Below the pieces are notes generated by a model. That model had not been told where the DNA came from, made no database searches, and worked only from the letters and a program-made list of their open reading frames with translations. From the NCBI GenBank assembly GCA_964019165.1, contig OZ025284.1:788185-852184 (forward strand): a DNA stretch of 64,000 nt, read 5' to 3'. A program made the translations under genes and the position numbers. This DNA comes from Mastigias papua. Lineage: Eukaryota; Cnidaria; Scyphozoa; Rhizostomeae; Mastigiidae. Below, in pieces: positions 37,552 to 51,800 of this stretch (the stretch's first letter is position 1; every line of letters starts with the position of its first letter).

Positions 37552-40500
37552 CTAGAAAATGAGAAAGCACTTTAATAAACAAGTAAATGCCAATTGTCAC
37601 TAAAGGCTCTCTTATTACAGGCCTCAAATGCATTCTATAGTACCAATAAGCTTTCTGTTGGATATCAACTTTTGACTTTTTACACTTCAAACGTCTTTTG
37701 CTTCCAAGAACCAACTTCTAGATAGTTAAGCACCCTCAGCTTCATATGAAAATACTTGCATCTATGCAAACAGTAGTAAATGAAAACAGAACTACAAAAA
37801 TATCTTTGAAGATTAGAAAGATGACTACAGATAGCAGGGAAATGGACAGACTACACAAACTGGAAGTCAAATGGTACAATTTGGAAATGATACTTCTTAA
37901 AAGCTGGATTTTCTGTAGAATCATATGCAAGGTGATCAAGGATTGAGCTAATAGTCGGTAAAAAACCCAAAAATATTTTGCTGAAAAGAGCATGCAGTGG
38001 GAATACTTTAATGTACTTAAGTCCATACACTGCTACAAGGGTGGTAGAAAGTTGCTCTTTGTGAAGTTCCTGTTTGTAGATGGAAACATACTGCTTAAGA
38101 CAATGGCACAACAGCTGGTGGCAATGAGTTATGGTGGAAAGTCAATATTGCATCTCAGCTAGTATTGCCATACATAAACTGAGCAAAAGCAAGTGGAGCA
38201 AGAATATGTTATTCACAAAATACAGCCTAAATGCAACTGACTTGGGAAAGGCATCTCCAAACATATCTGCTTTACCTACTGTTACAGACAAAGCTACACT
38301 CCCTTTACAGTGAATTTTAGACTCTAAAAAACTTCTTCTATGTTGATATCAATGCACAAATAATTGCATTGAGGTATCTCTGTGCATTATGATCCTCTTT
38401 GCAAAGGTATTCACCATGGTGGATTAACTCACATCCACATTCATTTAGTCAGCATGACAAAACCAATGAGATTAAAGGGGATTTGCTTTATCTCAATCTC
38501 CCTATGTTACAAGAATAAATGCCACACAACATGAAACTGACTGTATTTTTATCAAAACAAGTATCAACTGGAAGAATGCTATCAAAACAACAATCTACTC
38601 AAAGGATGTTAACTTGTTCTTGAAGGATGATAACTAGCTGATATGACAACCACTCGGGCTAAATAAAGATGGTAGATATCTAGCTTAAATTTTGGACTTG
38701 TGTATGGATGTACCACCTGCCAATGGATACTTTAAGTAAAGAACTCATACCATTTGATAGAACTATCAACTATTTTAAACATATCATGTAGAGCAAAGCA
38801 TAATGTCACAAAAGAAAAAAACTGAATTTCAAAACTAGCTGACATAATATCAAAAAAGTAATTTAGAGGTAAAGTAAAAATTTAAGTTAATATTTATTTA
38901 TATCAATATCAATCATTCCTACACTGCAGACTAATTTGCAATCCTCAAAATTTCAGATAAAAAGGAGTATTTATTGTCACAGCTACCATCATATTACATT
39001 ACACTTCATATACACCAACTTTCTCAGAAGAATTTGAGGGAGCATAACTGCATGTGGAAACAGAAAAAATGCAAAAATTCAAAGCTTAATAACTAACAGA
39101 AAGTTCATTCTTACTGAAAGTGAGAATGCTTGTATGATAGGTTATAAGATGCATGCATTCATAAATCAAAGAAATTATCTTTTTGCTCTCATTAGCAATG
39201 CTTAGGAAAGACCCCAAAGCCTAATACAAACCCTCTAACTAAGGAAGAAAGAGGAAAGTTAAGTAGAAAGCGAGAGAGAGTCAACTTTGTTGATTATAGA
39301 CTTAGAAAAGTGAAGTTGTATGATTCTGGAAAGGAAGAGGAAAGTAAGATGTCTTAGAATGCACACCAGGCTTAAATTAAGGAAAGCCAAATATGCTTTG
39401 TTATATACCTTGTGTAGGAAGGCTTTGTATTCTTTGGTGGTGGAAAATGTGGCAAATATGCAAATGATTGTTGAAGACTGTTCTTCATTGTTTTCAAGAA
39501 CTAGACAAGAAGCGTGATTTAGTAGCACTGCTGAAGCTGCAAGAGGAAAACAAAGGCTCTGAGACATTTATTAATTATTTAGGCTTATAGAATACAAATG
39601 AATTTGATACATGGGATATTAACACATAATGTTTGGACTCATTTACAACTCTTCAAACTGTGCATTTTCTATTTCTTGTGAATTGCAGCCCAGAATCCAT
39701 TAATTATGAATAATACATTGCATATTTTGATATTCCTTTACCTGTGACCTTAATCTTTTGGGATTTTATCTTCAGTTATCTACTGTAGACAATTGTGGTT
39801 TGAAGTTTTTGAATTTCAAACAGTAGCAAAACCTGCTTCAGATTTGACAAAGAATAGTGTAGATTAGATAAAACATATCAAGGATGGATAAATGGATTCT
39901 TATGAAAAAGTACATGGTACTCAATAGGTACTAATATAACTAGAGATTTCACATTCAAATGGTAATAACAATGATGATGATGATGATGACAATCACTGGA
40001 GAGGGACAGTGCTTGCAAATGACTCAATTGTAGAATACTAGACATAAAAACTGTGTGTGATGAGTTTGAATCCTACGCAAGTCACTTATTTGGCAATCTC
40101 TTATTGGTAGTTGGAAGTAATAGCATGGGCTACAACAGCTAAGAAAGGTTCATGCAGTCAAACCCAAAGTAGTATAAATACATTCCAGCCTATCCCCAGG
40201 GAGGTCCAACACGAATATGAGACCATGCATACAAGGACATCACAAAGATGATACTTCTTGGGGAGGGGGAGGGTGACATAGACCTTAGCTAATGACATGG
40301 GCATGGCATCAAAGAACTGATTGAAGTTTCTAATAGCACAGCAAACACTCGTCAGTACGCTTCAAATATTTCTGAAGTTATGCAAGACAAGGGGGTGTGA
40401 AGTTACTACATTTGGCGACAAGCCGCACTATTTAGTACGATAAAATGCATGTTTTGTCGATGGAGTGTTTCTCTAGGGGGAGGGGGGGGGAGTACAACGC

Positions 40501-42565
40501 TCTTCACACTCCCTCACTATGGGCTGCTTCCATATTGCATGGAGACTGGTTTAAAAATTGTCCACATTGCGAGTTATTCGGCGTGACCTCTGCACAATAG
40601 TATGGAATTACTCCAGGACATGAACGAGTCAACGCATTTGTGAATGCCACCGTTCAACTGCGAAGTTCTACGCAACCCTGGTTTGACGTGTGCCATTTAT
40701 GAGGAAAATACATGATCAAAATCTCTAGAAAACAACTAAGAATCAATCACCGGCAAAAATTTGTTAAACGGAAATGTTTCAGGTAATAAATCTTTCATCA
40801 AATGATCAAGCAATAACAAGGTCCTCGTAAATCTTTCTAATGAATTATTTAAATCGGCTCTTAGGGGTATTTTAATAAGTATCAATACAATATGAAATAA
40901 AAGCAAGACTCTTACCAACATCAATGTTAACGGCTTAAGTTCAAGAGCTTTTTTCCGCTTCACCTCCAGAGGGCCATTTGCCCTATTGATTTGTGAAGAG
41001 AGTTGCTAAGCGATCCATGAATGAGACTAATCATGGAAAAGAGGCAGTGAAATGTGGAACCGCGGACACAGAGATCTTGTGTGTTTGAGAGGATATGATG
41101 TTTGAAACTATCGTAAATGAATGAAAAAAGCATTACTTAACTTCCATATCATCAAGAACGAGGCAAATCAAGTAGTCAAAAACTTGATCACAGAAACCCC
41201 CAGTGATGGCACAATGGTTTTCTTAAACATTACTTTAATCAAAGGCAACAGAGTCTCAAAAGCTAGCAATCAAAGCATACCATTTTTTCATTTTCGTTAA
41301 ACTCTGCGAGCTGAAATATCCGTAAATGCATGCATTTGTGTAAGATTATCACGCCATGTATAACAGAAAATATAAGGTGAATAGACATTGTAAGTAAAAG
41401 GTAAAATGGAACTCTAAAGAACACGATATGTATTCCTTCATATTGCTGAATTTAGCTTTCAAAATGATAATAATAAAGATTTCTAGATGTTTAGTTGCAA
41501 ATGTTCTTTACTCTTGTTCTAGTTATTGGCATGCCATAACAGTTCACGCAATCAATGATTGTTAACTCGAATGACCTGTTGTTCATTGAGTTGCATTGAA
41601 CAGTCACTGCACATTTGGCATTCCTTATTCAGCAATGGGTAAACAACGGATGATTTGCTATGGGAAATTATTGAATCAATTATCTCTGCTCTAGACATCC
41701 TAATCAAATAATGAACCGTCGGTAGAAGGCTTATGTATTAAAAGGTACACTAACGCGCAACAAAGTTACGCTGCGCTTTAGGATTTTCATATTGGCGATG
41801 CTTGCGGAGTGTTCTTCGGACTGTTGCATCAAGGTATCGGTGAGGAGGCTCCTGTCGAAGTGAACAAGCCACGAAATTTATAATCAGATTAGTGTTGTTT
41901 GCGATTTCTTCGTTAGTGGCTTGGTAAACAAGGCTTCATTGCTGCAGAAAGACTCACAAAGATGAATATGAGAAACAATTATTGACAAGAACTTTAATTC
42001 TTTCATACATAACAGAAGAGAAGCAACTTGGACAGTGAAGTCGTACAGATAGATATTTTTCCGACAGTTTGAAAGAATATTTCATTTGAAGTTAATTACG
42101 TCGACAAAGATAAATGGCTGGGAACTAAGGAATTCCAAGGAACTTGGTAGTCAATAAAGTGTAGTAACTTGTTATAGCCCCCTGTTCTACCAGAGGGCGA
42201 GAATATTTTTGGGAACTGTATCAATAGATTGGAACATCATAGCTAGAAGTCTGCATTGTAACGATGCACTGAAGTGAGCAAGCTGGAATCGGGAGCTAAG
42301 GAAACTAACAAGCAAGTTGTAAGAAGGTTGAGACGACTGAGTCAAAGAGAAACCTGTCTGTACCTGAGAGGCGACATACAACGATGCTCATGTTGGGTTT
42401 CTGAATTAGGAGAGAGTATTGAAGATAGCAATTGAAAGAACTTATGAACAGTTTGTAGGCTGCTCAGCGTTAACTTAAGCAAGAACGACCGACAGGCTCC
42501 CAAAGATGGTTCAATATTCATGAGTGCACAAGCATTGGAAGATAAATTTCAAATACTAAGTGGAA
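37552..42565. other. 5-kb interval between divergent BTBD16-like and SGNH genes
   Basis: The interval should hold the missing first exon(s) of the BTBD16-like gene and the promoters of both genes. A minus-strand open stretch ending at a good donor near 40917 (coding KRKKALELKPLTLML) lacks an ATG and ends in the wrong phase to join exon 37485-37551. Plus-strand frames at 37746-37946 and 39320-39517 match nothing I recognise. No repeat family was identified in 37.7-40.3 kb, although that stretch has fewer stop-free frames than its flanks. Confidence 0.4.
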
Positions 42566-44014
42566 ATGAAAACACATTCATACCTAATAAATTTACTTCT
42601 AGCCGCTTTGTTAGCAGTTTTAAACAATGTGCAAAGTGTGGATCAGGAAACACTTCTGAAAATTCGTGTTCTACTTGAAGAAAACCCATTACTAGGATGG
42701 ATGAACAGAGATACATATTCATCGCTAGGTGACCTCGGTTTCACAAGAAGATCTATGTCTTATAAAGAGGTCAATAACTCGATCAGATATCAGACCCCTC
42801 ACCCATATCACATGAAAAGGTTAGCGTACAAAGCTCTGAGAGGGGAAGACATCAATCTCGCGGTTTTAGGTGGATCGATAACAGCTGGAGCAACGCTCTA
42901 CAAAACAAAGGATGATGGTAAGATATATTTCAAGGCATTTGCAGAATGGTGGAACAAAGTGTTTGGAACCGTGACGAAATCTAGGCTACGTTATAAGAAT
43001 TACGGTATAGGAGCAACTGGTAGTGACTTCTATGCATACTGCTTGCAAAACTATCTTTCACCCAATAATACTGACCTAGTTATTTGGGAACTGTCAGCTA
43101 ATGATTACCACAGATTCGACAATCGAGATGTTCCTCCCACAATGCCGTTGGAACTGCTCATTCGAAATATAAGACGCCTTCACAGTGCACCTGCAATATT
43201 CGCTGTGCACTTTTTCAGAGGGCAGGATTACATTAAAGAGGGCGACTGTAACAACCTTGAAGGTGACGGCGCTAATTATATTCTGAAGTATTATGAGGTA
43301 CCGGCTGTAAGTTGGCGGAAACTTGTATGCCGTAAATTGATTGCGTCTGGCTCAAAAGGGTTTCATAAACTATTTGCGAGCGATGATTCACATCCCAACG
43401 TGCTAGGCCATGCACAAGTTGCATTTCTAATGATAGAATATTTTAGAAGACTGATGAAAGATGTAGTTGTGGATTTGATAATACCGGGAGAAGCTACACT
43501 GATGCCAACAAATCAGGTCTATATACCTGATGAGAAAATGCCTCAATTGCCCAAGGTTCTGTATACAAAATCGGAGCTTGTTTCCACATCTCCAGTATGT
43601 TACACGTTCAATGTAGCTAGCGAAGGCGAGTTACCAAAAAACAACATGAAAGTTCGTGTTACGCGCAATGATGGATATGCTATTGCGGTGGCGCACGGCT
43701 TCTTGGTTCGCAAAGATAAAACAAGAGGACTTAGAACTAAACTACAGGGTCACGAGCTTCACCTGTTAATAGATGTGCCCCCACAGGAGACTCAAGGCCT
43801 AGATGATTGGATGATACTCGTTGGGACATATTCGAACCTTGGTGGGGCAGTTTTCTTCTTAAATGGGCACTTAAGTCGCGTTATTGAAACTCAGAAATAT
43901 GCATATGGTAGCATTGTAGCTGCGGTGGCGACTCACGTGCCACAGGGGAAACACTTGTTAGTGATCAAGTCTTTGAACAAAGGGTTTTTTCTTTCATCTC
44001 TGATGCTCGGGTGA
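42566..44014 (+). CDS. Secreted SGNH/GDSL-like hydrolase, intronless, 482 aa
   Basis: A single uninterrupted frame with an in-frame TAA at 42557-42559, three codons before the ATG at 42566. Residues 1-24 form a signal peptide (LLLAALLAVLNNVQS). The SGNH blocks are in order: block I GGSITAG with candidate nucleophile S104, block II GIGATGSD near 147-153, block III ELSANDY with N179, and block V DDSHPNVLGH with D273 and H276 as candidate catalytic pair. A C-terminal region of about 180 residues (300-482) is beta-rich by appearance and is not recognised. SGNH enzymes hydrolyse or transfer acyl or acetyl groups on lipids or glycans; the substrate here is unknown. It is the only plus-strand gene and the only one without introns, which would fit a retrocopy or transfer, or simply an intronless animal gene. 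Confidence 0.85.
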   Translation: MKTHSYLINLLLAALLAVLNNVQSVDQETLLKIRVLLEENPLLGWMNRDTYSSLGDLGFTRRSMSYKEVNNSIRYQTPHPYHMKRLAYKALRGEDINLAVLGGSITAGATLYKTKDDGKIYFKAFAEWWNKVFGTVTKSRLRYKNYGIGATGSDFYAYCLQNYLSPNNTDLVIWELSANDYHRFDNRDVPPTMPLELLIRNIRRLHSAPAIFAVHFFRGQDYIKEGDCNNLEGDGANYILKYYEVPAVSWRKLVCRKLIASGSKGFHKLFASDDSHPNVLGHAQVAFLMIEYFRRLMKDVVVDLIIPGEATLMPTNQVYIPDEKMPQLPKVLYTKSELVSTSPVCYTFNVASEGELPKNNMKVRVTRNDGYAIAVAHGFLVRKDKTRGLRTKLQGHELHLLIDVPPQETQGLDDWMILVGTYSNLGGAVFFLNGHLSRVIETQKYAYGSIVAAVATHVPQGKHLLVIKSLNKGFFLSSLMLG

Positions 44015-45809
44015 AACTAAACGAGAGGAGACAGTTTAACAACTTTATATATCACAAATTGACTTTTAAAAAGAAATATTTTTAACAATGTACAGTTGAT
44101 ATATATGTGTCTATTTTAACATTTGTATAAAGTTTTAATTATCTCAGAATACATATTTACAAAAATTAGGTTTATAGAAATATCAAGAAAATCTTGTTAA
44201 ATTTCAACAATATGATATAATTCATAGGCTAGTTAATGTTTAAATTAATTTAAACCATGCCGAGAAAGTTGATCAGTTAAACTATATCTAACTAAATTAG
44301 GAACCATGAAAATGATTTAGAAGACCAAACCATAGGTCAACTCTCGTAATATTAAAGAGAACACCCAGCAGATAAGATAACCTATGCTCTTCAAATAAGC
44401 ATGTTTGTGTTCTTATGAGATGAGGTAGTACCAGTAATCAGAGAGCAGGTGCTTCAGTGTGACAAGATCTAGCATAGAATTATGCTTCTAGCATAATTTT
44501 GGCAAAAAGTAACAATTTAGTATACATTCTAGAATACTGCAAGATATAGCATAATTCTAACGAAATTCTTGTACAAATATGAGCACATCAGTTTAAGGCA
44601 GCAAGACTCTTGGGCCAATTTCGAGCCAACAAGGTCCATGAAGAACAAATAATTCTCTTTGTTGACTGTTCATTTTCAGCCAAAGAAGTCGAAATCGCCA
44701 AGCATTATTCTTGTTGCTTTAGCTGTTCTATGCATGCACTAGCCACGTTTTCATGAAAGTTAGCCTCGACTTGAAAATTAGACTAATATAGGTAAATCTG
44801 GTATGATTCTAAAACTATTCCAGGATAAGTACAAACGTTGGATCTGGTCACACTAAAATTTTTTCTACGGTAACCCTGTCCTTGTTGACCAAGCCTATCA
44901 CAGTTATGTATTTGCTGTTTTTGGAGTATACATGAAAGGAGCTGATCGGCAAACAGGCTGAGATGATTCATCAGTGGAAATAGAAAGAAGCCATTTTATA
45001 AAAAGGTGCCGTTTTGAATTAGGGCTGCCATTTTGTCCGTCCAACAGAAATTTTTGTGCTATTCTGCGAGCTTTCAGACATTAGTTTTTGCGGATAACAA
45101 AAACAGGTCTTGTAATATGAAGTAAAGTTTCAAGATATAAAAGGAAGTTTTTGAAACGTCCAGACTTTCGCACAATAATTTTCATCTGACAGATCTGTTG
45201 GACGGACAAAATGTTATCCTTCGAAACAGCGCCAAAATCTGGTCAGAATATCAGGCTGAAAAAGATGCTAAGTAATTGAATTCAAAAATACACATTTCCC
45301 GAACGCAGGGTCTTATTAAATGAAGGTTCTTACGTTCGGGCTTTTACTGTTATGAGTTGCTCATCAAGAGAATAACAAGTGATTTGCATTTTAACAAACA
45401 AAAATTCGCAGTAGTAAAATAACCTTAGGCATAGCACATCAAGTGCTAATTCAGGTTTAAGGTTCCTTTAACACATTTATTATTTTATCATTTTTAGCTA
45501 TTTCCTATGTGAATACTTATGCGTTTAAGTAACTAACATACAATAGCACGAATATCTCAAGCTACTCTAGTGACTACTGGGCTGAAGATTCTACCATTTG
45601 GAGCAATCCACATACTGACTGTTTTTAAGGGTGTTATATCGGGCTTTTCAATAAGCATCTCTGTTCTGTCTACGTCGTTCGGGAGGTTGTCACATTGAGA
45701 ATATCAGTGAACGGACCTTATACAAAAACTCTGCAGCTCATTAATTGCCGAATGCAGTGGTTAAAGCCAGGAATACATTCTGGCACTACAACATTTTAGT
45801 TATCTCACA
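44015..45809. other. Spacer between SGNH and SLC17 genes
   Basis: The 3' flanks of two convergent genes. Apart from the MITE at 45005-45233 no exon, RNA gene or array is visible. A 62-codon minus frame at 44783-44971 has no support. Confidence 0.55.
45005..45233. mobile_element. MITE with about 45-bp inverted ends
   Basis: GGTGCCGTTTTGAATTAGGG followed by CCATTTTGTCCGTCCAACAG at the left is mirrored by CTGTTGGACGGACAAAATG and a terminal AACAGCGCC at the right. No transposase frame is present. The target duplication is unclear. Confidence 0.7.
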
Positions 45810-48800
45810 TTATCTCACTTCGTCTAGCGGATTTTCCAGCGATTTCGATTTATTTAAAGATGTATTCTCGACTTCTTCGTCTGCAAGTTCGACATAATAA
45901 CTAGCCCATGGTTGAATCTCACCTGATGCAAACACAACAAAGATGACAATTCCAACAACACTTATGGCTCCCATCACCAGAAATACCATCTGCCACTGAC
46001 TTGCTTTCTATGAAATCAAAACATTACTTAATGAATCCAATGAAGAAGCTACAATGAAAACTACCAGACGCTCCTCCGTAAGAAACTTTGCACACTACAT
46101 AGAATATCAAAAATTGCACGAAAAAGAGGCATTGAAACTTCGCGATGCTTTACATACATGATGGTCTCATACGATCTCCTGCACAATCTCGAGATTAAAA
46201 GCTAAGCTACAAACAGAAGGGCAAATGACAAAAATGATGAGAAGTTACCTCATCCCTGGTAATGATTCCAACTAATGAAGGTCCAATAAATCCAGGAGAT
46301 GTTGAAATACAATTCGAGAAGCCGATGATAATACCAGCGTATTTTGGGGCAATGTCAAGGGGATTTACCATAAATCCTGTAAATGAGAGTCCAAAGAAAG
46401 CGACTGCTATGCACATAAACGAGACTGCGATTTCTGATCTCTCTGGGAATCCAGAGAGAATTATGAACAATGCAGACCCAGCCATTCCTAAAGAAAATAA
46501 AAAATCGTGAAGATTATGAAATAGTAGGGATGAACTTAAAAAAGAACAGAGGAAAGTAAGGGATAGTTTTACGCGAATGTAGGATTTACTTGGAAATGAA
46601 ACAAAATGACCCTAGCACAAGTAAACTGAGTATTTGGCAGTGGAAAATAAAATATATAGACATATTTTGGAGTAGATTCCATTTTAAAAATAATCATTCT
46701 AAATGTTTTATACCATACAACATGTTGTATTTCAGTTTGCTCTTTTTGAATATTCAATGTTGTGAAGTTGAAGAGTAACAAAACAACCGTTGTTTTGAAA
46801 GTAGAGTTTGCGTTGGCATAAAGCTACTGTTTGCTGAAAATGTGTGGCCAAACTTAAGTTCTTGATTTTGAAATGCAGTCCGAGTGATTACCAAAATGAG
46901 TCCGACGCACAAGGCCTAGTACTTAGCCTCATTTCCAAATGGAAAGCAAATCCTTGTTAAAATGCAAGCCCATTTATTTAATACAGGATTCCTTGAAATG
47001 GTTCTTTCAATAAGTGATGGAAATTATGATGCTTACCTGACACGTATAAAATCTTTCGTACATAAGCAGTCTTCATAAATTTACGAAGAAAATCTGCAAG
47101 GCATCCACCAAGTAACGTCATCAGTGACATAAATAACCAAGGTAGAGCAGCCAGCACCCCCGTCTGCAAAAAGGGAATTTATCACAATGGTAGAAAGGCC
47201 TGCACAAAAGATGGGTGTTAAAAACTAAAATCAACTAAGATCATCGATCTGCTATGTTAATAACGGAAATAGTCGCATGATTTGCCACAATAGATCTAGC
47301 ACCTTAGATCTAGCACCTTAGATTTACCACCTTAGCTCTACCACAATAGACCTTTCACCTTAAATTTACCACAATAGATCTGCGTTCTTAGAGCCACTAC
47401 GAAGGTGTAGATTCAGAGTCATGATGTCATGCGAAGAGTGCAACATGACATTGTTAGAGATCTCATTTAATAATAAAATGGAGAGGTGGCCCTTCAGCCT
47501 TAGGAGGTGATTTTCATGCGGCCTCTTGGACACGGTAAAAATAAAAAACCATGTGAGATCTTAGCAACTAAGTAAGCAAAATGCAAGTTAATTTGTCAAT
47601 GAATGAATGAACCAATGAATCATGGAATTTGACAATGCAATTTCCAATATGTGACTAAATTTCGATCCAAGAATATCAAATTAAGAAAGTACGTCCCTAC
47701 TAAAGAAAAAGTGCAAAATATCCTATAGAAAGAGGCCTAAGTGAAGCCTTGCAATGAGAAGTAACAAAAATGGCACTGACCGTGGCTATGTTGAATTTAT
47801 GGACGTCTCTTAGGAACAGTGGCATGCATACTAACAATGTATAATAGCTGCAATCAAAAGCAAAGTGTGCCAACATAATGGCCCAGACCGGCCGGCTTTT
47901 GATCATTGATAGCCATGGGACCGGTTCCTACGAAGAAGATCAAGGTCCAGTTCGGTAAGTTGAACTCAAGAAATGAACAATTGCAATGGAGAGCCACATC
48001 TTTTTAAAGCATTGACTGAATATAAATGTAAGTGAATTCAAAACTAAATTTTCATGAGTTAAACTATCAAAAGATTTCCATCATTAGCTACACATCCCCC
48101 TCCCCCTCCCCCTCCCCCTCCCCCTCCCCCTCCCACCTCACCTACCCAGTGGAACTTAAGAGATTGCCGGGAAGCTATTCACCTTTTTGTTTGAGTCCAT
48201 GTGAGGACGCGATGCAAGAATTAATTGTTTTTCTTCCTTTGTTATTGTCGGATGGGTCTCTGGTGTCTCAGAAACAAAGAAGTTCCACAAAAAGAACCAT
48301 GACATTCCAATTATACCTAAAAATAAGAAAAAATAAAAATAGAAATAAGATGAAATGAGAAATGAGTTGAAATGAGAAAATTAGTTTGATAGGAACAGTT
48401 CTCTTTCCAATAACTCTTGCTTAGTCAAGGAAGTCCTCATAACACTTCCAAAGTTGAGAAATGCTCAAAGCTAACTTTGATAACGTTTGGTGTGAGCTGA
48501 TCAAGATCATGAATTAAAAATCTTCGTCCGAAGCGAAAATAGGCTGAAGAATTAAATCACAGCATCAATAATATTGAAGGGGAAAACTTACCAAAAAAAT
48601 AGAAAACAGAAGGCCAGCCTCCAGAAAAACCATAAACAGAAAGAAAACCAGATATTGGCATTGCGACTAACATGCCGGCAGAAAGACCTGCAAAGTCATA
48701 GAAAAATGGACGTTTGATTAATTTCTCAAATTTTAATTCTATCAAAAACAAGTTAGGATCGAATTAAAACCATGATTAATACATCAATGCAATATTTTTC

Positions 48801-51800
48801 TTCAATTTAAATAGGAATATTCACTTAGGGATGATTACGGATAACTTCGGGAAATAGGAATTTAATTAGGGACATTCAATTTAAATAGGAATATTTAAAT
48901 AGTCAAACAGGAAAACGAACTTGAAAAAGGAATATTCACTAAATCGATTGAAGATGGTAAAACTTGCAATGTATTACATGAAGCCAAATTTGTGAAACAT
49001 AAATGATATGGTCACGGAAATTCTTCATTTAAAGTGCAATTGAAAACGAGCAATTTACCTGCTACGGTGAAGGAGATCAAACAGCTTTTCTCATGAGCCG
49101 GTGACCAGTAACTCCAGATAACATGATTTGTAGGCAATGCAACGCCCTTCGCGAGAAAAATTGATAAGAAACGGGAATTGTTGAAAGTGAAAATGAACCA
49201 GTGATGGGAAAAAATGTACAACACCTTGAGAGAAGATCATCGGACGAAAGAAGTGCAAAAAGTTAAATGTGATAAAAGAGAAGTATCAAATGTAGGTATG
49301 TCCTCTGAAACTAATTGAGCACAAATCTGGCAATACGAAAACAAAATCGATTTAGCAAGTTGATGATACTCCATGATAATAGCAAATATCGTTGTTATCG
49401 ATGTCTTTATAGCTATAATATATTCATAACGTACAATATGTTTTGCAACACTTAGATGTTCAATGCATTCTCAAAATCAAGATAAAACTAAATTAAACAA
49501 CTACTTTAAATAGTGAAACAATGCAAATCATGATGTGAAAAGCAAGTCAAAACCAAATAAAAAACTTTAAAAAAGATCGGAAAGAGAAAAGAAGATGTTG
49601 CGAGATACAAAATGTATCAGATTATAATGAATTGAAAGGCTGTTAACTTTCATGAAGAAGTCAAGCTCTGTTCCACACATTACTACTAGGCGGCCTAATA
49701 TCTTCCACACACGATCAAACTATACAGCATTCATGAATACTGTTTGATTTGATCATGTGGAAGATATTAGAATAAAAAAACGGCTACCTATTGTTCTTCG
49801 AATTAAGTTATGTATCAGACTGGAGTCAAATAACTTACCAATGCCAAACCTTGGATTACTCTCGCGATGACAAACAACGTACAATTGTATCGAACTATTA
49901 TTGGAAGGCTTGTGTGAATGGCTGATGCAATCAGAATTGAATAGCCAAGAACTCTTTTGGCACCGATCCTCAATGATAACCATCCACCAGGTATTTGTAG
50001 AACGAGATAGCCATAGAAAAACGCACTCAGAATAACGCCTATAGGATGGATCATAAGGACTAATAAATAAGAAGGCATAAAGTTACAAATAACTGTTCTA
50101 GTCATGGAAAGAGAATCAGAAACGTTCATGTACTCTAAAGGTCTAGCTTTGTAATAAACTTGAAAGAGAATAGGCCTGATTCTTAACACACATTCAAAAC
50201 TCAGTACGTCTACAAAAACACGCAGTTCTAAGTTCCCTTGAGCTTTTGCCTATTCAATGATTGTCTAATTTAACACAAATAGCCAAATCAAAAGTGTCAA
50301 GTTTTAAATAAAAGATCAACAAATTTGAGTATCTACAGGGCATACTCGGTGCTATACTGGGCATGATTACTCATTTTGTTAATTAATCAAATATTTCATT
50401 CAATAATTCATAAACTCATCAACATCCACTATTGCAAGACGCAAAACCTTTAAAGCAATTATTATGTCAGATCGGGAATATGTAGATTAATTTTCAATCT
50501 TATTACACAACTAAATGGTTCAAAGTCTGATGCCGTTTTTCCTGGGGGTCGCATTAGCATTGGTGCTCTGCTAGTAAAATATAAGTTCAAGTGCTTTGGA
50601 AATTGGAATATAGTAACAAAAATCTCTCTTAAATGTTGACATCATACTTTTCCAAGCCTTTACAGCCGTTTACAAAAGGCTTACTTGTAGTATAGGATGG
50701 TAATTAAAGATTTTAAGACCCTTGGAAAATTCAACGTTCATTTGTATCTTTGTAAATTTCATTAATTGTTTTCTTCTATTTTAGTTCATTTATTTCTAAG
50801 TACATTAGCCACGTCCATTCATTCATTCTATCGAAATGTCATAAGGGTATTCAGAACTTCTTGAATTGGAATTTTAAGGAAATTGAAAATTGGCAACAAA
50901 CCAAACAGAATGGAATAAAACAATCAATTACAATATACCTAAGAACAAAGGGATAGTAAGAACTTCACGGATTTAAGATTATCGTTTCACTCGCTAATTC
51001 AGTCCTCGTGCTGAAAAAAGCTTTGATGAGTAGAAAACGAGAAATTTAGATGCAGTTGGGTATTGCAAACTTTCAAGTTATATACAAGTCTTTTTACCAA
51101 TATAGCCTATTCAGCATCTTACGAAAGAAAACATATTTATCAACTGTCAAAGATGTGATAAATGCATTCTTTAAAAGCGAAATGAAGCTTTCGTGACCAA
51201 AATATAAGCACTATAAAACCAGGAAGTTTAGTCAATTAAGTTTATACGAGTTAATCAGATTTACTTGGTACAGCAATTAGGCTATACTAATATAACAATT
51301 TTCATTAACATCAGACTTATCTTGTGTGATTCTAACAAAAATCTAGAAAAACAAGTTCGAGTGTTATCAGTATTTGTAGAAAGTTAGGATCCACAAACAG
51401 GTTGCGACCAATTTGTGCTCATATCACAGGTACCGAACGCAATGAAGCAAAAGTTATGAATTACAAGAAATTCTCGCTAACATGCTGACCTTTCATCTTT
51501 GAGTCCCAGTGAAATTCCGGAGCCTAAAAGTGTAAATTTGACCATAAATATCTAACTACTAAAAAAGATCAACTGAAATGCTAATGAAAGAGAGTTAGTA
51601 AGCACCGGCCCTAGAGAGGTAATGAGAATTAACTTTACGCGCATGCATTTAAGCTCACTGGTGCTAGGCCACACCTTTTGAGAAATCATAATACCCTGTA
51701 AAAGAGTCCTTTCCCATTGCTACTGTGTCAGTTCCAAACGTAAAGGAGTAATATTAAGTAATAATACACTCTATCTGCTTGAAGCAAGGCTTTCAATTAT

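Noticed and set aside
40736..40963. Candidate first exon of the BTBD16-like gene near 40.9 kb
   Set aside because: No ATG is in frame and the donor leaves phase 0, while exon 37485-37551 needs two leftover bases.
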